Assembly: GCA_000436795.1 (NCBI GenBank)
Contig: HF993291.1
Span: forward strand, 52,923 to 86,506
Reading direction: 5' to 3'
Origin: Bacteroides sp. CAG:1076
GTDB lineage: Bacteria; Bacteroidota; Bacteroidia; Bacteroidales; Bacteroidaceae
Length of the DNA stretch: 33,584 nucleotides
How positions within the stretch are numbered: the first letter of the stretch is position 1; each line of letters starts with the position of its first letter. This document shows, in pieces, positions 8,725 through 18,200 of the stretch. The position numbers and the translations under genes are program-made. The notes under the pieces were generated by a model. The model had not been told where the DNA came from. It searched no databases and saw nothing but the letters and a program-made list of their open reading frames with translations.

Positions 8725-10941
8725 TTACTTCACTTCCTCCAGATATAATACGCGGCTGGAGTAATCGTTCTGTTTGTGATAGTCTACAATATGGTTATAA
8801 GGTATTTCCAGACCGTTTTTCATCAGGTAAGCTCCACTATATGTCTTCCCTTCGAAGGCAAGTGGTTGGCTGTCTATCCGGTTCAATTCCGTAATGCGGT
8901 AGGTCTTTTCAGGGTCGAGTCCCGCCATTGTAACACGAGGCAAGTGCTGGTTGACGAAATGTTCGGTCTTCCACCAGTAGAACACTGCCTTGTCCTTTTC
9001 AGGACTGGTGTACATCAATGAAGCTACTCCTTGATGGTCGTAAGGAGAAACCAGGCGATAGATATCTCCCAGTTGTACGATAGGACGAATCTTTTTGTAG
9101 TCGGCGATAGCCTTGCGGCACAAATCCTTTTCCTCGTCGGTCATGTTTTTAGGCTGGATTTCCATGCCCAGTCGTCCGCTCATCGCCACATCGATGCGGT
9201 ACTTCAGTGGAATGGTACGGAAAGTCTGGTGATTGGGTGCCGCACTGATGTGCGAAGCCATGGCGATAGCAGGGAAGAAATAAGAGGTTCCCCACTGCAT
9301 GTATACACGTTGCAGGGCATCTGTATTGTCGCTTACCCAGAATTCATCGAAATAAGGCAGGTAGCCGTAGTTGGCGCGACCGCCGCCACTGGCACAAGCC
9401 TGAATGATTAAGTCCGGATATTTGGCGCGGATACGCTGGCATACTTTCTCGAATCCCCGGTGATATTCAATATACATGTGACTCTGATTGTCGGCTGTCA
9501 GATAGTTGGAGCCGTGATTCATGATAGGCATATTGGCATCCCACTTAATATAAGCGAGGTCGGGATGCTGTGTCATCAGGTCGTCTACTACCTTGAATAC
9601 GAAATCCTGTACCTCCGGATTGGCAAGATCGAGTACCACCTGCGTGCCTCCACGTCCCAGAACCGGATCACGCTGCGGAGCTTTCAGTATCCATTCCGGA
9701 TGCTTTTCATACAGTTCGCTGGTAGTGTTCGCCATTTCCGGTTCAATCCAGATACCGAATTTGATGCCGTGCTTCTTGGCATCTCTTACCAACCCCTCGA
9801 TACCTTCGGGAAGTTTGTTCTTGTCTACCACCCAGTCGCCCAGTGAAGAACTGTCGTTCTTGCGCGGATATTTGTCGCCAAACCAGCCGTCGTCCATCAC
9901 AAAAAGTTCACCACCCATCGAAGCAATGTCGCCCATCATCTGGTCCATGCCCTGCTGGTTGATGTCGAAATATACTCCTTCCCAGCTATTCAGCAGAATA
10001 TCGCGTACCTTGTTCCCATGAGCCAGTTTGTACATTCTTCCCCATTTATGGAAATTGCGGCTCGCTCCGCTCAGACCTTCGTCGGTGTAGGTTAAGGCAA
10101 CGGCAGGTGTACGGAATATTTCTTTCTTAGAAAGTGTGTACGACGAGTTCTCTTCGTTGATGCCCGCATAGAACTGATGATAGTCGCTGTCGTCGGTATC
10201 GATTCTCAATTTATAATTGCCTGTGTAGCAAAGTGCTGCTCCGATAACCCTACCTCTATTTTCCTGTGGCGTTCCATCGAGTGAGAACATCACTTCGGCA
10301 TGTGAGGTATGCGAGTTACGCGCTCCATCTTTGTTCTTGATGATTGTCATGCCCGGTTGAAGAGGTTCTTGTGTAAGTTGTCCTTCGTTGGCCCATGATC
10401 CGGAAAGGTGCGAAAGCCATACGTTTCCTCGGCGGATAGGCAGGTAGGCCGATGCAAACAGAGTCAGGCAAACCGGCTTTTTTTCGGAGTGACTTATTTC
10501 CGTCCACGTTTCTATCATGTCGACATTTGTGTAAGCTTTGTAGCATACATTTATATAAAAAGGATAGACTTTGTCTTTCAGGCGGACAGTGGTGAGGGTA
10601 CTCTGAGCATCTTTATCCGTATCGACACCGACAATTTCCATTTGGGTTGACATGTTTCCGTCTGCATGCCTGACGGACAATGCTGTTTCACTTGGGCAGT
10701 TCATTCCATATACCGGATAAGCTGTATGATCGCAATTCTTTGCTTCGTTGATGTTTTGCAAATCTGTTTCGCTCAGTTTGCTTCCATAGTAAAGATATTT
10801 CAGTTCTCCGCCAGTCGGTGCGTTCAGCACGAGTGATGTTTGGGGAGTAGAAATGCAGATGTTCTGTGCCCACATGTTTCCGGCAAGTAAAGTACAACTT
10901 GCCAGCAGGTAAATTTTGTTTTTTACTTTCATGCTTTTCAT
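8725..10941 (-). CDS. GH36 alpha-galactosidase
   Basis: A 738-residue exported enzyme of the length usual for bacterial tetramer-type GH36. The signal peptide ends near MWAQ (23-26). After the N-terminal beta-supersandwich comes the barrel: FVMDDGWFGD (347-356), FGIWIEPEM (395-403), nucleophile Asp468 in YIKWDAN and acid/base Asp538 in WVSDNTDA. CASGGGRANYG (516-526) is the galactose-recognition region. The 70-residue distance between catalytic Asp residues is that of known GH36 alpha-galactosidases. It hydrolyses alpha-1,6-galactose from galactomannan or raffinose-type sugars. It is the first gene of the minus operon, driven by a promoter with the shared operator, and is divergent from the AraC regulator. 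Two nearby starts, residue 1 (MKSMKV) and residue 4 (MKVKNK), are both possible. Confidence 0.94.
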   Translation of the reverse strand: MKSMKVKNKIYLLASCTLLAGNMWAQNICISTPQTSLVLNAPTGGELKYLYYGSKLSETDLQNINEAKNCDHTAYPVYGMNCPSETALSVRHADGNMSTQMEIVGVDTDKDAQSTLTTVRLKDKVYPFYINVCYKAYTNVDMIETWTEISHSEKKPVCLTLFASAYLPIRRGNVWLSHLSGSWANEGQLTQEPLQPGMTIIKNKDGARNSHTSHAEVMFSLDGTPQENRGRVIGAALCYTGNYKLRIDTDDSDYHQFYAGINEENSSYTLSKKEIFRTPAVALTYTDEGLSGASRNFHKWGRMYKLAHGNKVRDILLNSWEGVYFDINQQGMDQMMGDIASMGGELFVMDDGWFGDKYPRKNDSSSLGDWVVDKNKLPEGIEGLVRDAKKHGIKFGIWIEPEMANTTSELYEKHPEWILKAPQRDPVLGRGGTQVVLDLANPEVQDFVFKVVDDLMTQHPDLAYIKWDANMPIMNHGSNYLTADNQSHMYIEYHRGFEKVCQRIRAKYPDLIIQACASGGGRANYGYLPYFDEFWVSDNTDALQRVYMQWGTSYFFPAIAMASHISAAPNHQTFRTIPLKYRIDVAMSGRLGMEIQPKNMTDEEKDLCRKAIADYKKIRPIVQLGDIYRLVSPYDHQGVASLMYTSPEKDKAVFYWWKTEHFVNQHLPRVTMAGLDPEKTYRITELNRIDSQPLAFEGKTYSGAYLMKNGLEIPYNHIVDYHKQNDYSSRVLYLEEVK

Positions 10942-10980
10942 TTTTTGATAGTAGATTTATACATTCGTTCATTTTATATG

Positions 10981-11024
10981 CAAAAATAGGGGTTATTTGG
11001 TGAACAGACTGATATGGTTTTATC
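10981..11024 (-). promoter_or_regulatory. Promoter and operator of the GH36-AKR-GH97 operon
   Basis: Read on the minus strand, GATAAAACCATATCA (11024-11010) is followed after exactly 21 nt by the -7 box TATTTTTG (10988-10981). The GH36 start lies about 33 nt beyond the expected transcription start. Thirteen of 15 positions equal the susC operator. No -33 TTTG is present, which suggests activator dependence. Confidence 0.7.
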
Positions 11025-11080
11025 TTATTCTTGTAGATAGGCCGTAATGAAAAAAATATTTCTCGAGGAGTGTCGATAAT

Positions 11081-11118
11081 TTTTTGTACAAATTTTCTAA
11101 GTTTTTGTACAAATTTTC
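11081..11118. repeat. Two exact 17-bp direct repeats 21 bp apart (candidate regulator site)
   Basis: TTTTTGTACAAATTTTC occurs at 11081-11097 and again, identically, at 11102-11118. The 21-bp period is two helical turns, the arrangement typical of AraC-family binding sites; the core TTGTACAA is itself palindromic. The repeats lie between the divergent GH36 operon and the araC-type gene, roughly 130-170 bp before the latter's start of transcription. Autoregulation is a plausible role but is inferred. Confidence 0.55.
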
Positions 11119-11214
11119 AGAAAAGTTCAGCAGGTTTTTCGGAAGGTCTTTTCATGAATATTTCTGGATTCGATAACTTTTTCTGGCTGCTTTTCTGAGA
11201 TTTTTCTTGTATTC

Positions 11215-11244
11215 TTTGAACTATCATTTTATTTCGTATCTTTG
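11215..11244 (+). promoter_or_regulatory. Promoter of the AraC-family regulator
   Basis: TTTG (11215-11218) and TATCTTTG (11237-11244) are separated by 18 nt, slightly short of the usual 19-21. The expected transcription start near 11251 leaves a leader of only 7-16 nt before the ATG at 11258 or 11267. The 15-bp mannan operator is absent here, so the regulator gene is probably not controlled like its targets. Confidence 0.5.
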
Positions 11245-11257
11245 TGACTGAAGAAAG

Positions 11258-12157
11258 ATGAGTGCTATGGAAAAACAAGTCAATGAGAATTTCATACGTG
11301 AAATAACTCCTTTGTCGGATAAGGATTGCTTTTATATAGCCGACAGGCATAAAAAAGAGTTTACCTATCCGATGCATTCGCATCGGGAGTTCGAACTGAA
11401 TTTTGTGGAGCATGCCTCGGGTGTGCGTCGTGTTGTCGGTGATTCTGCTGAAGTAATAGGCGATTATGATTTGGTGCTGATTACAAGTCCTGATCTGGAG
11501 CATGTATGGGAACAGAATACCTGCACGTCGTCGGATATCAGAGAGATAACCATTCAGTTTGTCCCTTCTTTTATGAGCGGACTGATAGAAACCAATCAGT
11601 TCGATATGATTCGTAAGATGCTGGACAAGGCGCAGTATGGATTGTGCTTTCCGATAGATGCGGTGATGAAAGTGTATTCGCTTATCGACAAGCTTCCTGA
11701 GATGAAAGGCTTTTATGCGGTAGTGCACTTCCTGACTTTATTGTATGAACTTTCCCTTTTTACTGATCAGGCACGTACGTTGTCGAGCTCTTCATTCGCA
11801 AAAATAGAAGTCCATTCTGACAGCAGGCGAGTACAAAAGGTGCAGGATTACATTGGGAAGCATTATCAGGAAGAAATCAGACTGGGAGTGCTTGCTGATA
11901 TGGTAGGTATGACAGAAGTTTCTTTCAGCCGTTTCTTCAAGTTGCGTACCGGAAAGAACCTGTCGGATTACATTATCGATCTGCGTTTGGGACATGCTAC
12001 CCGTTTACTGGTGGATTCTACGATGGCGATTGCGGAAATCTGCTATGAATGTGGATTTAATAATTTGTCGAACTTCAATCGTATATTCAAGAAGAAGAAA
12101 AACTGTTCTCCTAAGGAGTTCAGAGATAACTATCGGAAGAAGCGCACTATTATATAA
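11258..12157 (+). CDS. AraC/XylS-family transcriptional regulator of the mannan locus
   Basis: A 299-residue cytoplasmic regulator. The N-terminal part (about 20-110) is an AraC-type cupin sugar-sensing domain, with YPMHSHREFELNFV (37-50) as the first conserved strand motif. The C-terminal part (about 190-295) is the two-helix-turn-helix AraC domain: first helix-turn-helix around 208-229 (LGVLADMVGMTEVSFSRFFK) and second around 256-280 (MAIAEICYECGFNNLSNFNR), ending in the family motif SPKEFRDNY. It is the only regulator in the window and lies in the middle of the locus, so it is the best candidate to bind the 15-bp element found before six mannan promoters. No membrane-bound sensor of the hybrid two-component type, common in such loci, is visible. 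A terminator follows. An ATG at 11267 is an alternative start. Confidence 0.92.
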   Translation: MSAMEKQVNENFIREITPLSDKDCFYIADRHKKEFTYPMHSHREFELNFVEHASGVRRVVGDSAEVIGDYDLVLITSPDLEHVWEQNTCTSSDIREITIQFVPSFMSGLIETNQFDMIRKMLDKAQYGLCFPIDAVMKVYSLIDKLPEMKGFYAVVHFLTLLYELSLFTDQARTLSSSSFAKIEVHSDSRRVQKVQDYIGKHYQEEIRLGVLADMVGMTEVSFSRFFKLRTGKNLSDYIIDLRLGHATRLLVDSTMAIAEICYECGFNNLSNFNRIFKKKKNCSPKEFRDNYRKKRTII

Positions 12158-12180
12158 TAAAGGTGAATCTTTGACGGAAG

Positions 12181-12230
12181 CGGCTTTCTCTTTTGTTTTG
12201 CAACAAGACATAAAGGAGAAAGCCGTTTTT
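12181..12230 (+). terminator. Terminator of the regulator gene
   Basis: The stem pairs CGGCTTTCTC (12181-12190) with GAGAAAGCCG (12216-12225), extended by a T-G wobble and three A-T pairs, and runs into TTTTT (12226-12230). It begins 23 bp after the araC stop codon. Confidence 0.8.
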
Positions 12231-12325
12231 GTGTAATTATCATTTGAGGGGGGGAGGATTATCGTTTCGTTAGAGTTTGTATGGGATTTGAAACTTTTTG
12301 TTTTTTACGTAGATGAATAAAATAT

Positions 12326-12369
12326 GATAAGATTGTATTGCTTTTTCATTTAATTGTAACTTAACTTTG
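12326..12369 (+). promoter_or_regulatory. Promoter and operator of the GH5 gene
   Basis: GATAAGATTGTATTG (12326-12340) is followed after exactly 21 nt by TAACTTTG (12362-12369). The element matches 11 of 15 positions of the susC copy; it shares both G substitutions (positions 6 and 10) with the GH26 copy. The GH5 start codon lies about 36 nt beyond the expected start of transcription. Confidence 0.6.
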
Positions 12370-12411
12370 CTATCAGTTAATCGGGATAGAACATCTTCAA
12401 ACTGAAATGCT

Positions 12412-13380
12412 ATGAATCGGATGAAAATAAGAAAAAGGACTTCTTCGTTTAGGATTTGTCTGGCGCTGTGTGCCGTATTATTATGTGTCAATGTTTCCGT
12501 ATGTGCAGCGGTCGATCGTTTGTCGGTTAAAGGAACTTCCCTGGTAAATGAACAAGGAGATACCGTTGTCTTGAAAGGTGTCAGTCTGGGATGGCATAAC
12601 TGGTGGCCACGTTTTTATAATTCTTTTGCAGTAAAGGAATTGAAAGAACAATGGCATTGTACGTTGCTGCGTGCTGCAATGGGCGTAGAACCGGAGGGAG
12701 CTTATCTTACAAATCGTCAGAAAGCCTTGGAGTGTATGACTACAGTGGTAGACGCCGCTATTGAAAATGATATGTATGTGATAGTAGACTGGCATAGCCA
12801 TGGCTTACGGACCGAAGAAGCTAAGGCTTTTTTCAGGGAGATGGCTTCCCGGTATAAGGGTGTTCCGAATGTAATATACGAGGTCTTTAATGAACCTGTA
12901 AAAGATTCTTGGAAAAAGGTGAAAAAATACGCGGAAGAGGTTATCGGTTGTATCCGTGCCGTCGATAGCGAAGCTTTGATTTTAGTCGGTACTCCTCATT
13001 GGGATCAGGATATACATCTGGCAGCAGACAATCCGATTCAGAATGTATCGAATATAATGTATACATTACATTTCTATGCGGCTTCTCATAAAGAGTGGTT
13101 ACGTGAACGTGCCGATTATGCTTTGAAGAAAGGATTGCCTGTTTTTGTTTCGGAATGTGCCGGGATGGAAGCAGACGGCAACGGTGAAATTGATATGAAG
13201 GAATGGAATCTGTGGTTGTCGTGGATGAAAAAACATGCTGTCAGTTGGGCTGCCTGGTCGATTGCGGATAAGGATGAAACTTGCTCCATGCTTTATCCTT
13301 CGGCACCGGACGCCGGATGGGCAGATAAAGATATCAAAGAGTGGGGGCATGTTGTAAAGCATGCGTTGCTGGCTAAGTAG
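12412..13380 (+). CDS. GH5 endoglycanase, subfamily 2-like (endoglucanase/glucomannanase)
   Basis: A 322-residue exported single-domain glycoside hydrolase with a signal peptide ending near VCAA (residues 30-33). The fold signature of GH5 is clear: LVNEQGDTVVLKGVSLGWHN (44-63), VIVDWHSHG (123-131), acid/base Glu161 in YEVFNEP, YTLHFYA (217-223) and nucleophile Glu248 in FVSECAG. Overall layout is closest to subfamily 2, which holds mostly endo-beta-1,4-glucanases, some active on glucomannan. The sequence after the nucleophile, SECAGMEADGNGEID, departs from the common EWG or EYG. No carbohydrate-binding module is attached. Within this locus it may cut glucomannan at glucose-containing sites, or mannan itself; substrate is inferred. 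It has its own operator-bearing promoter and a terminator, so it is monocistronic. Confidence 0.83.
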   Translation: MNRMKIRKRTSSFRICLALCAVLLCVNVSVCAAVDRLSVKGTSLVNEQGDTVVLKGVSLGWHNWWPRFYNSFAVKELKEQWHCTLLRAAMGVEPEGAYLTNRQKALECMTTVVDAAIENDMYVIVDWHSHGLRTEEAKAFFREMASRYKGVPNVIYEVFNEPVKDSWKKVKKYAEEVIGCIRAVDSEALILVGTPHWDQDIHLAADNPIQNVSNIMYTLHFYAASHKEWLRERADYALKKGLPVFVSECAGMEADGNGEIDMKEWNLWLSWMKKHAVSWAAWSIADKDETCSMLYPSAPDAGWADKDIKEWGHVVKHALLAK

Positions 13381-13501
13381 TATTTGCCGGTGATGTCGTT
13401 GCTTGTCTGTTTTTCAGACCGTATAAAATATATTCGAAGTTAAAGTTTATTTTTTATTGTATGGTTAGTATTTAAAGGTAAATATTGTAAGGATAATGGG
13501 C

Positions 13502-13537
13502 AAAGGTGTTGGTTATTGTGAAGTAACCAGCGCCTTT
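13502..13537 (+). terminator. Hairpin after the GH5 gene, probable terminator
   Basis: A 14-bp stem with two G-U wobbles pairs 13502-13515 with 13524-13537 around an 8-nt loop. The following tract (ACTTGTAT) is only weakly T-rich, so termination may be partial. It lies 121 bp after the GH5 stop and 97 bp before the next operator. Confidence 0.5.
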
Positions 13538-13598
13538 ACTTGTATAAATCAGGTTGTGTGAGCCTGGAAAAAGGGAAGGGGACAAATGTAAATTATTG

Positions 13599-13642
13599 GA
13601 TAAAATTATATCATCTTTGTGTGTTGTTTCCCCTTAAATTTG
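13599..13642 (+). promoter_or_regulatory. Promoter and operator of the GH5_7 mannanase gene
   Basis: GATAAAATTATATCA (13599-13613) is followed after exactly 21 nt by TAAATTTG (13635-13642). The 15 bases are identical to the copy before susC. The predicted transcription start, near 13649, falls after an upstream in-frame ATG at 13648 and so supports translation from 13669. Confidence 0.75.
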
Positions 13643-13668
13643 CATTGATGAAAATAAATCTAATAGAT

Positions 13669-14976
13669 ATGAGAAAGCTAAATTTAATTGTATCGCTGGT
13701 GTTGGTGCTGGTTGCTGTTTCGTGTACCACGCCATCAAAAAATCAAGAGGGAAGCAATTTTGTACGCGTAGAGAACGGACATTTTCTCCGAAATGGGAAA
13801 CCGTATTATTATGTCGGAACAAATTTCTGGTACGGTGCCATTCTTGGCTCAGAAGGTCAGGGAGGAAATCGTCAGCGTTTGTGTCGTGAGTTGGATTCAC
13901 TGAAGAGTCTTGGCATTGACAACTTACGTATCCTGGTTGGATCTGATGGTGAAAGGGGGGTATCGGCTAAGGTGGAGCCAACTCTTCAGGTGGCTCCGGG
14001 TGTCTACAATGATACGATTTTTGCTGGATTAGATTATCTGCTTGCCGAAATGTCGAAGCGTGATATGCTCGCAGTGCTTTATTTAAATAATTCCTGGGAG
14101 TGGAGTGGAGGTTACGGTCAGTATCTTCAATGGGCAGGTTATGGTAAAGCTCCTGCTCCGGCTGTCGACGGATATGCTGCTTATATGAAATTTGCCGGAC
14201 AATTTGTTTGTTCGGATACAGCACAAGCTCTTTATGCTAACTATGTAAAAGATGTAATTAGCCGTACCAACCGTTATACCAAGGTACGTTATATAGACGA
14301 TCCTACTATCATGTCGTGGCAGATAGGTAACGAACCTCGTGCTTTTGTAGAAGAGTATAAGGAAAGTTTCGCCAACTGGATAAGTAAGGCTGCTGCTTTG
14401 ATAAAATCGCTGGATCCGAATCACCTGGTGTCTACCGGCAGTGAAGGTAAGTGGGGATGTGAAATGGATATGAATCTATTTGAAAGAATTCATGCTGATG
14501 CAAACGTCGACTATCTGAATATTCATATCTGGCCTTATAACTGGGGTTGGGCTCCGAAGGATAGCTTGCAGGAAAACTTGGAAAAGGCTAAACAAAATTC
14601 TAAGTCATATATCGATGAACACCTGGCAATTGCAAAGAAGTATCAGAAACCTTTGGTGATGGAAGAATTCGGATATCCGAGAGACGGATTCCGTTTTGAC
14701 AAGTCTTCTCCGGTTACGGCACGTGATGCTTATTATAAGTATATTTTTGATTTGGTAGTACAGCATGCGGCTTCTCATTCATTGTTTGCCGGTTGTAATT
14801 TTTGGGGATGGGGTGGCTTGGCCAATCCGTCTACAGAACATGAATATTGGAAACCGGGCGATGATTATACTGGTGATCCCGCTCAGGAGCAGCAGGGATT
14901 GAATTCTGTGTTTGCTTCGGATAGCAGTACGATTGCTTTGATAAAGCAGACAAATGAAATATTGAATCAAAAATGA
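13669..14976 (+). CDS. GH5_7 endo-beta-1,4-mannanase, lipoprotein
   Basis: A 435-residue lipoprotein beginning MRKLNLIVSL with lipobox Cys19 (VAVSC), so probably anchored at the cell surface. The frame is open further upstream (to 13540), but this start gives a proper lipoprotein signal and agrees with the promoter. GH5 subfamily 7 features: YYVGTNFWYGAILGS (47-61), NLRILVGSDG (85-94), acid/base Glu222 in WQIGNEPRAF, HIWPYNWGW (286-294) and nucleophile Glu333 in VMEEFGYPRDG. This subfamily consists almost entirely of beta-mannanases. It should cut mannan or galactomannan into oligosaccharides for SusC/D uptake. It precedes susC by 291 bp and has a separate operator-bearing promoter. Confidence 0.93.
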   Translation: MRKLNLIVSLVLVLVAVSCTTPSKNQEGSNFVRVENGHFLRNGKPYYYVGTNFWYGAILGSEGQGGNRQRLCRELDSLKSLGIDNLRILVGSDGERGVSAKVEPTLQVAPGVYNDTIFAGLDYLLAEMSKRDMLAVLYLNNSWEWSGGYGQYLQWAGYGKAPAPAVDGYAAYMKFAGQFVCSDTAQALYANYVKDVISRTNRYTKVRYIDDPTIMSWQIGNEPRAFVEEYKESFANWISKAAALIKSLDPNHLVSTGSEGKWGCEMDMNLFERIHADANVDYLNIHIWPYNWGWAPKDSLQENLEKAKQNSKSYIDEHLAIAKKYQKPLVMEEFGYPRDGFRFDKSSPVTARDAYYKYIFDLVVQHAASHSLFAGCNFWGWGGLANPSTEHEYWKPGDDYTGDPAQEQQGLNSVFASDSSTIALIKQTNEILNQK

Positions 14977-15153
14977 ATATTAATATAGGCGTCGTAAACG
15001 TTAATAAAGTGATTTTTTATACAAATTATACCCTGATTAAAAACATTTTCACCCCCTTTATTTTAGAGTAAGTACTTATTTTTGTTGTGTTGTTGAGGGT
15101 AAGAGATAATAAAGACAAGACTGTAATAAAATTGTAATAAGTTACTATATTAT

Positions 15154-15197
15154 GATAAAATTATATCAGAATATAGGTTGTATATTCTATAATTTTG
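15154..15197 (+). promoter_or_regulatory. Promoter and operator of the susC-susD operon
   Basis: GATAAAATTATATCA (15154-15168) is followed after exactly 21 nt by TAATTTTG (15190-15197), the same element and spacing as before the GH5_7 gene. The leader from about 15204 to the susC ATG at 15268 is near 64 nt, longer than in the other operons of the locus. No -33 TTTG is present. Confidence 0.75.
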
Positions 15198-15267
15198 CAT
15201 TAAAATATAATTAATATAGTATTTGACCTAAAGTAAAAAATACTTGAGAACTTAAAAAAATAATGTT

Positions 15268-18200
15268 ATGAACAAACATGCTAAAAGAACTGTATTGGTC
15301 GCAGGAACTTGCTTGTCGGTAATGGTTGCAGGTTTCCCGGGGACATTGGCTGCATCGACAGGAACGATGATTGCTGCTCAGCAGACAAAGTCTATTTCTG
15401 GTACGATTGTTGATTCTAATGGGATTCCGGTAATCGGTGCCAATGTATTGGAAAAAGGAACAACAAATGGTACAATTACTGATATTGATGGTAATTTTAC
15501 TTTGAACGTTTCTTCTGGTGCAGTATTACAAATTTCTTTTATTGGTTACAATACTCAGGAAGTAACTGTGGGGACACAGACATCCTTTAAAGTAGTATTG
15601 AAGGAAGATACGGAAACTCTGGAGGAAGTCGTTGTAGTAGGTTATGGTGTTCAAAAGAAGAAATTGGTAACAGGTGCTACTGTTGAAGTAAAAGGCGATG
15701 ATGTAGCAAAAAGAAATACGATCAGTGCACTTGGAGCCTTACAGAATCAAAGCCCTGGCGTAAATATTCAGGCAACTTCAGGTAAACCGGGCGATGGCTA
15801 TAAAATCAGTATCCGTGGTGCCGGTACTAACAGTTCTACCGATCCGCTTTATATTATTGATGGTGTTGCTGGAGGTGATATCAATGCATTGAACCCTGCC
15901 GACATTGAACGTATCGACGTTTTGAAGGATGCTGCTTCGTGTGCTATTTACGGTGCCCGTGCTGCAAACGGTGTGATTATGGTGACTACCAAGCAAGGTA
16001 AGGCAGGAAAGGTAACTGTAACTTACGATGCAAACGTAGGTTGGCAGAATATCTATAAGAAACCGGATTTGCTGAATGCCAAGGAATATATGGCTGTTCA
16101 GGATCAGGTAGCTTATAATAATGGAGGTACTCCTTATGACTGGTCGAAATATATAGATGCAGATTTGTTGGCTGCTTATCAGAATGGCACCAATGAAGGA
16201 ACAAATTGGCTGGATCAGATTATTAATGATGATGCTATCACCACTTCTCATGCATTGAATATTTCGGGTGGTTCTGAACTTTCTAAGTTTTCTACCGGAT
16301 TTGGCTATCAGTATCAGGATGGTATTGTTGGAAATATTGCTAAATCCGATTATCGCCGTTTTACTTTCCGCTTAAATTCGGAACACATTCTTTATAAAAC
16401 AGACGATCGTGATGTAATCAAGTTCGGAGAGAATTTGTATTATCAGCACGCGCAGACACAAGGTATTCAGATAGGTAATCAGTATAGTAATGCCATTTCT
16501 ACGATGTTGCGTGCCAACCCGTGTGTTCCTGTGTATAATGCGAACGGTGATTATTTCATGTATGACGATTTGAAGAATTCGGGTACGGATGGATGGTTTG
16601 CCTATAACTCATATACAAGTAACCCGGTAGCTGAAATTGTTAATACTCAAAGTGGAAATAACAAGAGTAAAAATTTCAATTTGAATGCGGTTGCTTATTT
16701 TGAAATACAACCTATTAAAAACTTGATTTACCGTTCTCAGGCTTATTATAAACAGTATTCAAGTCTGTGGAAAGGTTATACTGCCGAGTATAAGTTGAAT
16801 GATCAGGGTAATGCTGCCGATCAGAGTACATTGTCTGAAAATATGACAATCGGATGGAACTGGGGAGTTACCAATACCTTGAATTACAAGTTTGATGTAG
16901 CGAAGGAACATCATTTTGATGTCTTGGTCGGTACGGAATATTCTCGCGAGGGCAACAATATGGGTGAAACACTGGAAGCAATGGCAAAAGGTAATGTCTT
17001 TACTGATTTTGCTCATGCGTATTACGATAACTTCACAGGACGTACTGGTTTGGCTACGGTTGGTGGTTATCCTGTAAATGACCATTCTATTTTGTCTTAC
17101 TTCGGTCGTATCAATTACGATTACAAGGAACGCTACATGTTTACCGTTATTATGCGTGGAGATGGTTCTTCTAACTTTGCGGAAGGTCATCGCTGGGGTT
17201 ATTTCCCTTCATTCTCTGCCGGCTGGGTTATTTCGAATGAAAAATTTATGCAAAATACAACCAGTTGGCTTGATTTCTTGAAACTACGTGCAAGCTGGGG
17301 ACAGAATGGTAATGAAAATATTGGAGCATTCCAGTATCTGGCAACTTACTCGTTCGGTGACTTGGGACAGTATCCGTTTGGTAGTGATAAGAACTCTGCT
17401 ACGCAAGGAGGTTATCCTACACGTCTTTCGAATACGGATTTGACTTGGGAAACTTCAGAACAGACCAATATTGGTATCGATACTCGTTTCCTGAGTGGAA
17501 AACTGAGCTTTACCTTCGACTGGTATAATAAGAAAACAAAAGATTTGCTGATCAATGTTCCGGTTTCTTCTGTTAACGGATTTACGACAAAGGCTGCTAA
17601 TGCCGGTAGTATTGAAAACAAAGGTATTGAAATTTCTATCGGATGGAACGATCAGATTGGAGATGATTTTACTTATGGTGCCAACTTTAACTTGTCGCAC
17701 AACAAGAATGAAGTGATAGAGGTAAATAATGGTTCTGGTTATGTAGAAGGTGGTAATGATAACTTATCACAGAATACAGGCTTTATGGCTCGTATGCAGG
17801 AAGGACATCCTATCGGCTATTTCTATGGATATAAGACTGACGGTGTAATGCAGAATATGGATGACGTTCAGGCATATCTGAATCAGAACTGTGGAGGCAA
17901 TGCTGCAAATTCTTTGCAGGGAACTTCTATCAAACCGGGTGATTTGAAATTTGTAGATGTTAATGGTGATGGAGTTATCAATTCGGATGATAAGACTGAT
18001 TTAGGAAATCCGCATCCAGATGTAACAATGGGTCTGAATCTTAATGCTGCCTATAAAGGTTTCGATGTTTCAATCTCTGCTTATGGTGCTTTCGGACAGC
18101 AAGTCGCTCGTTCTTTCCGTAAGTTTACTGATGGACAATATGAAAATTATACTACAGAAGTGTATGACTATTGGCATGGTGAAGGAACTTCTGATCGTTA

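Noticed and set aside
11201..11244. Mannan operator in the promoter of the AraC-family gene
   Set aside because: The bases at the equivalent distance (11201-11215) are TTTTTCTTGTATTCT and do not match the GATA-N6-TATC element.
13540..13668. Longer N-terminus for the GH5_7 mannanase
   Set aside because: This stretch contains the operator and TAAATTTG box; the lipoprotein signal begins at the ATG at 13669.
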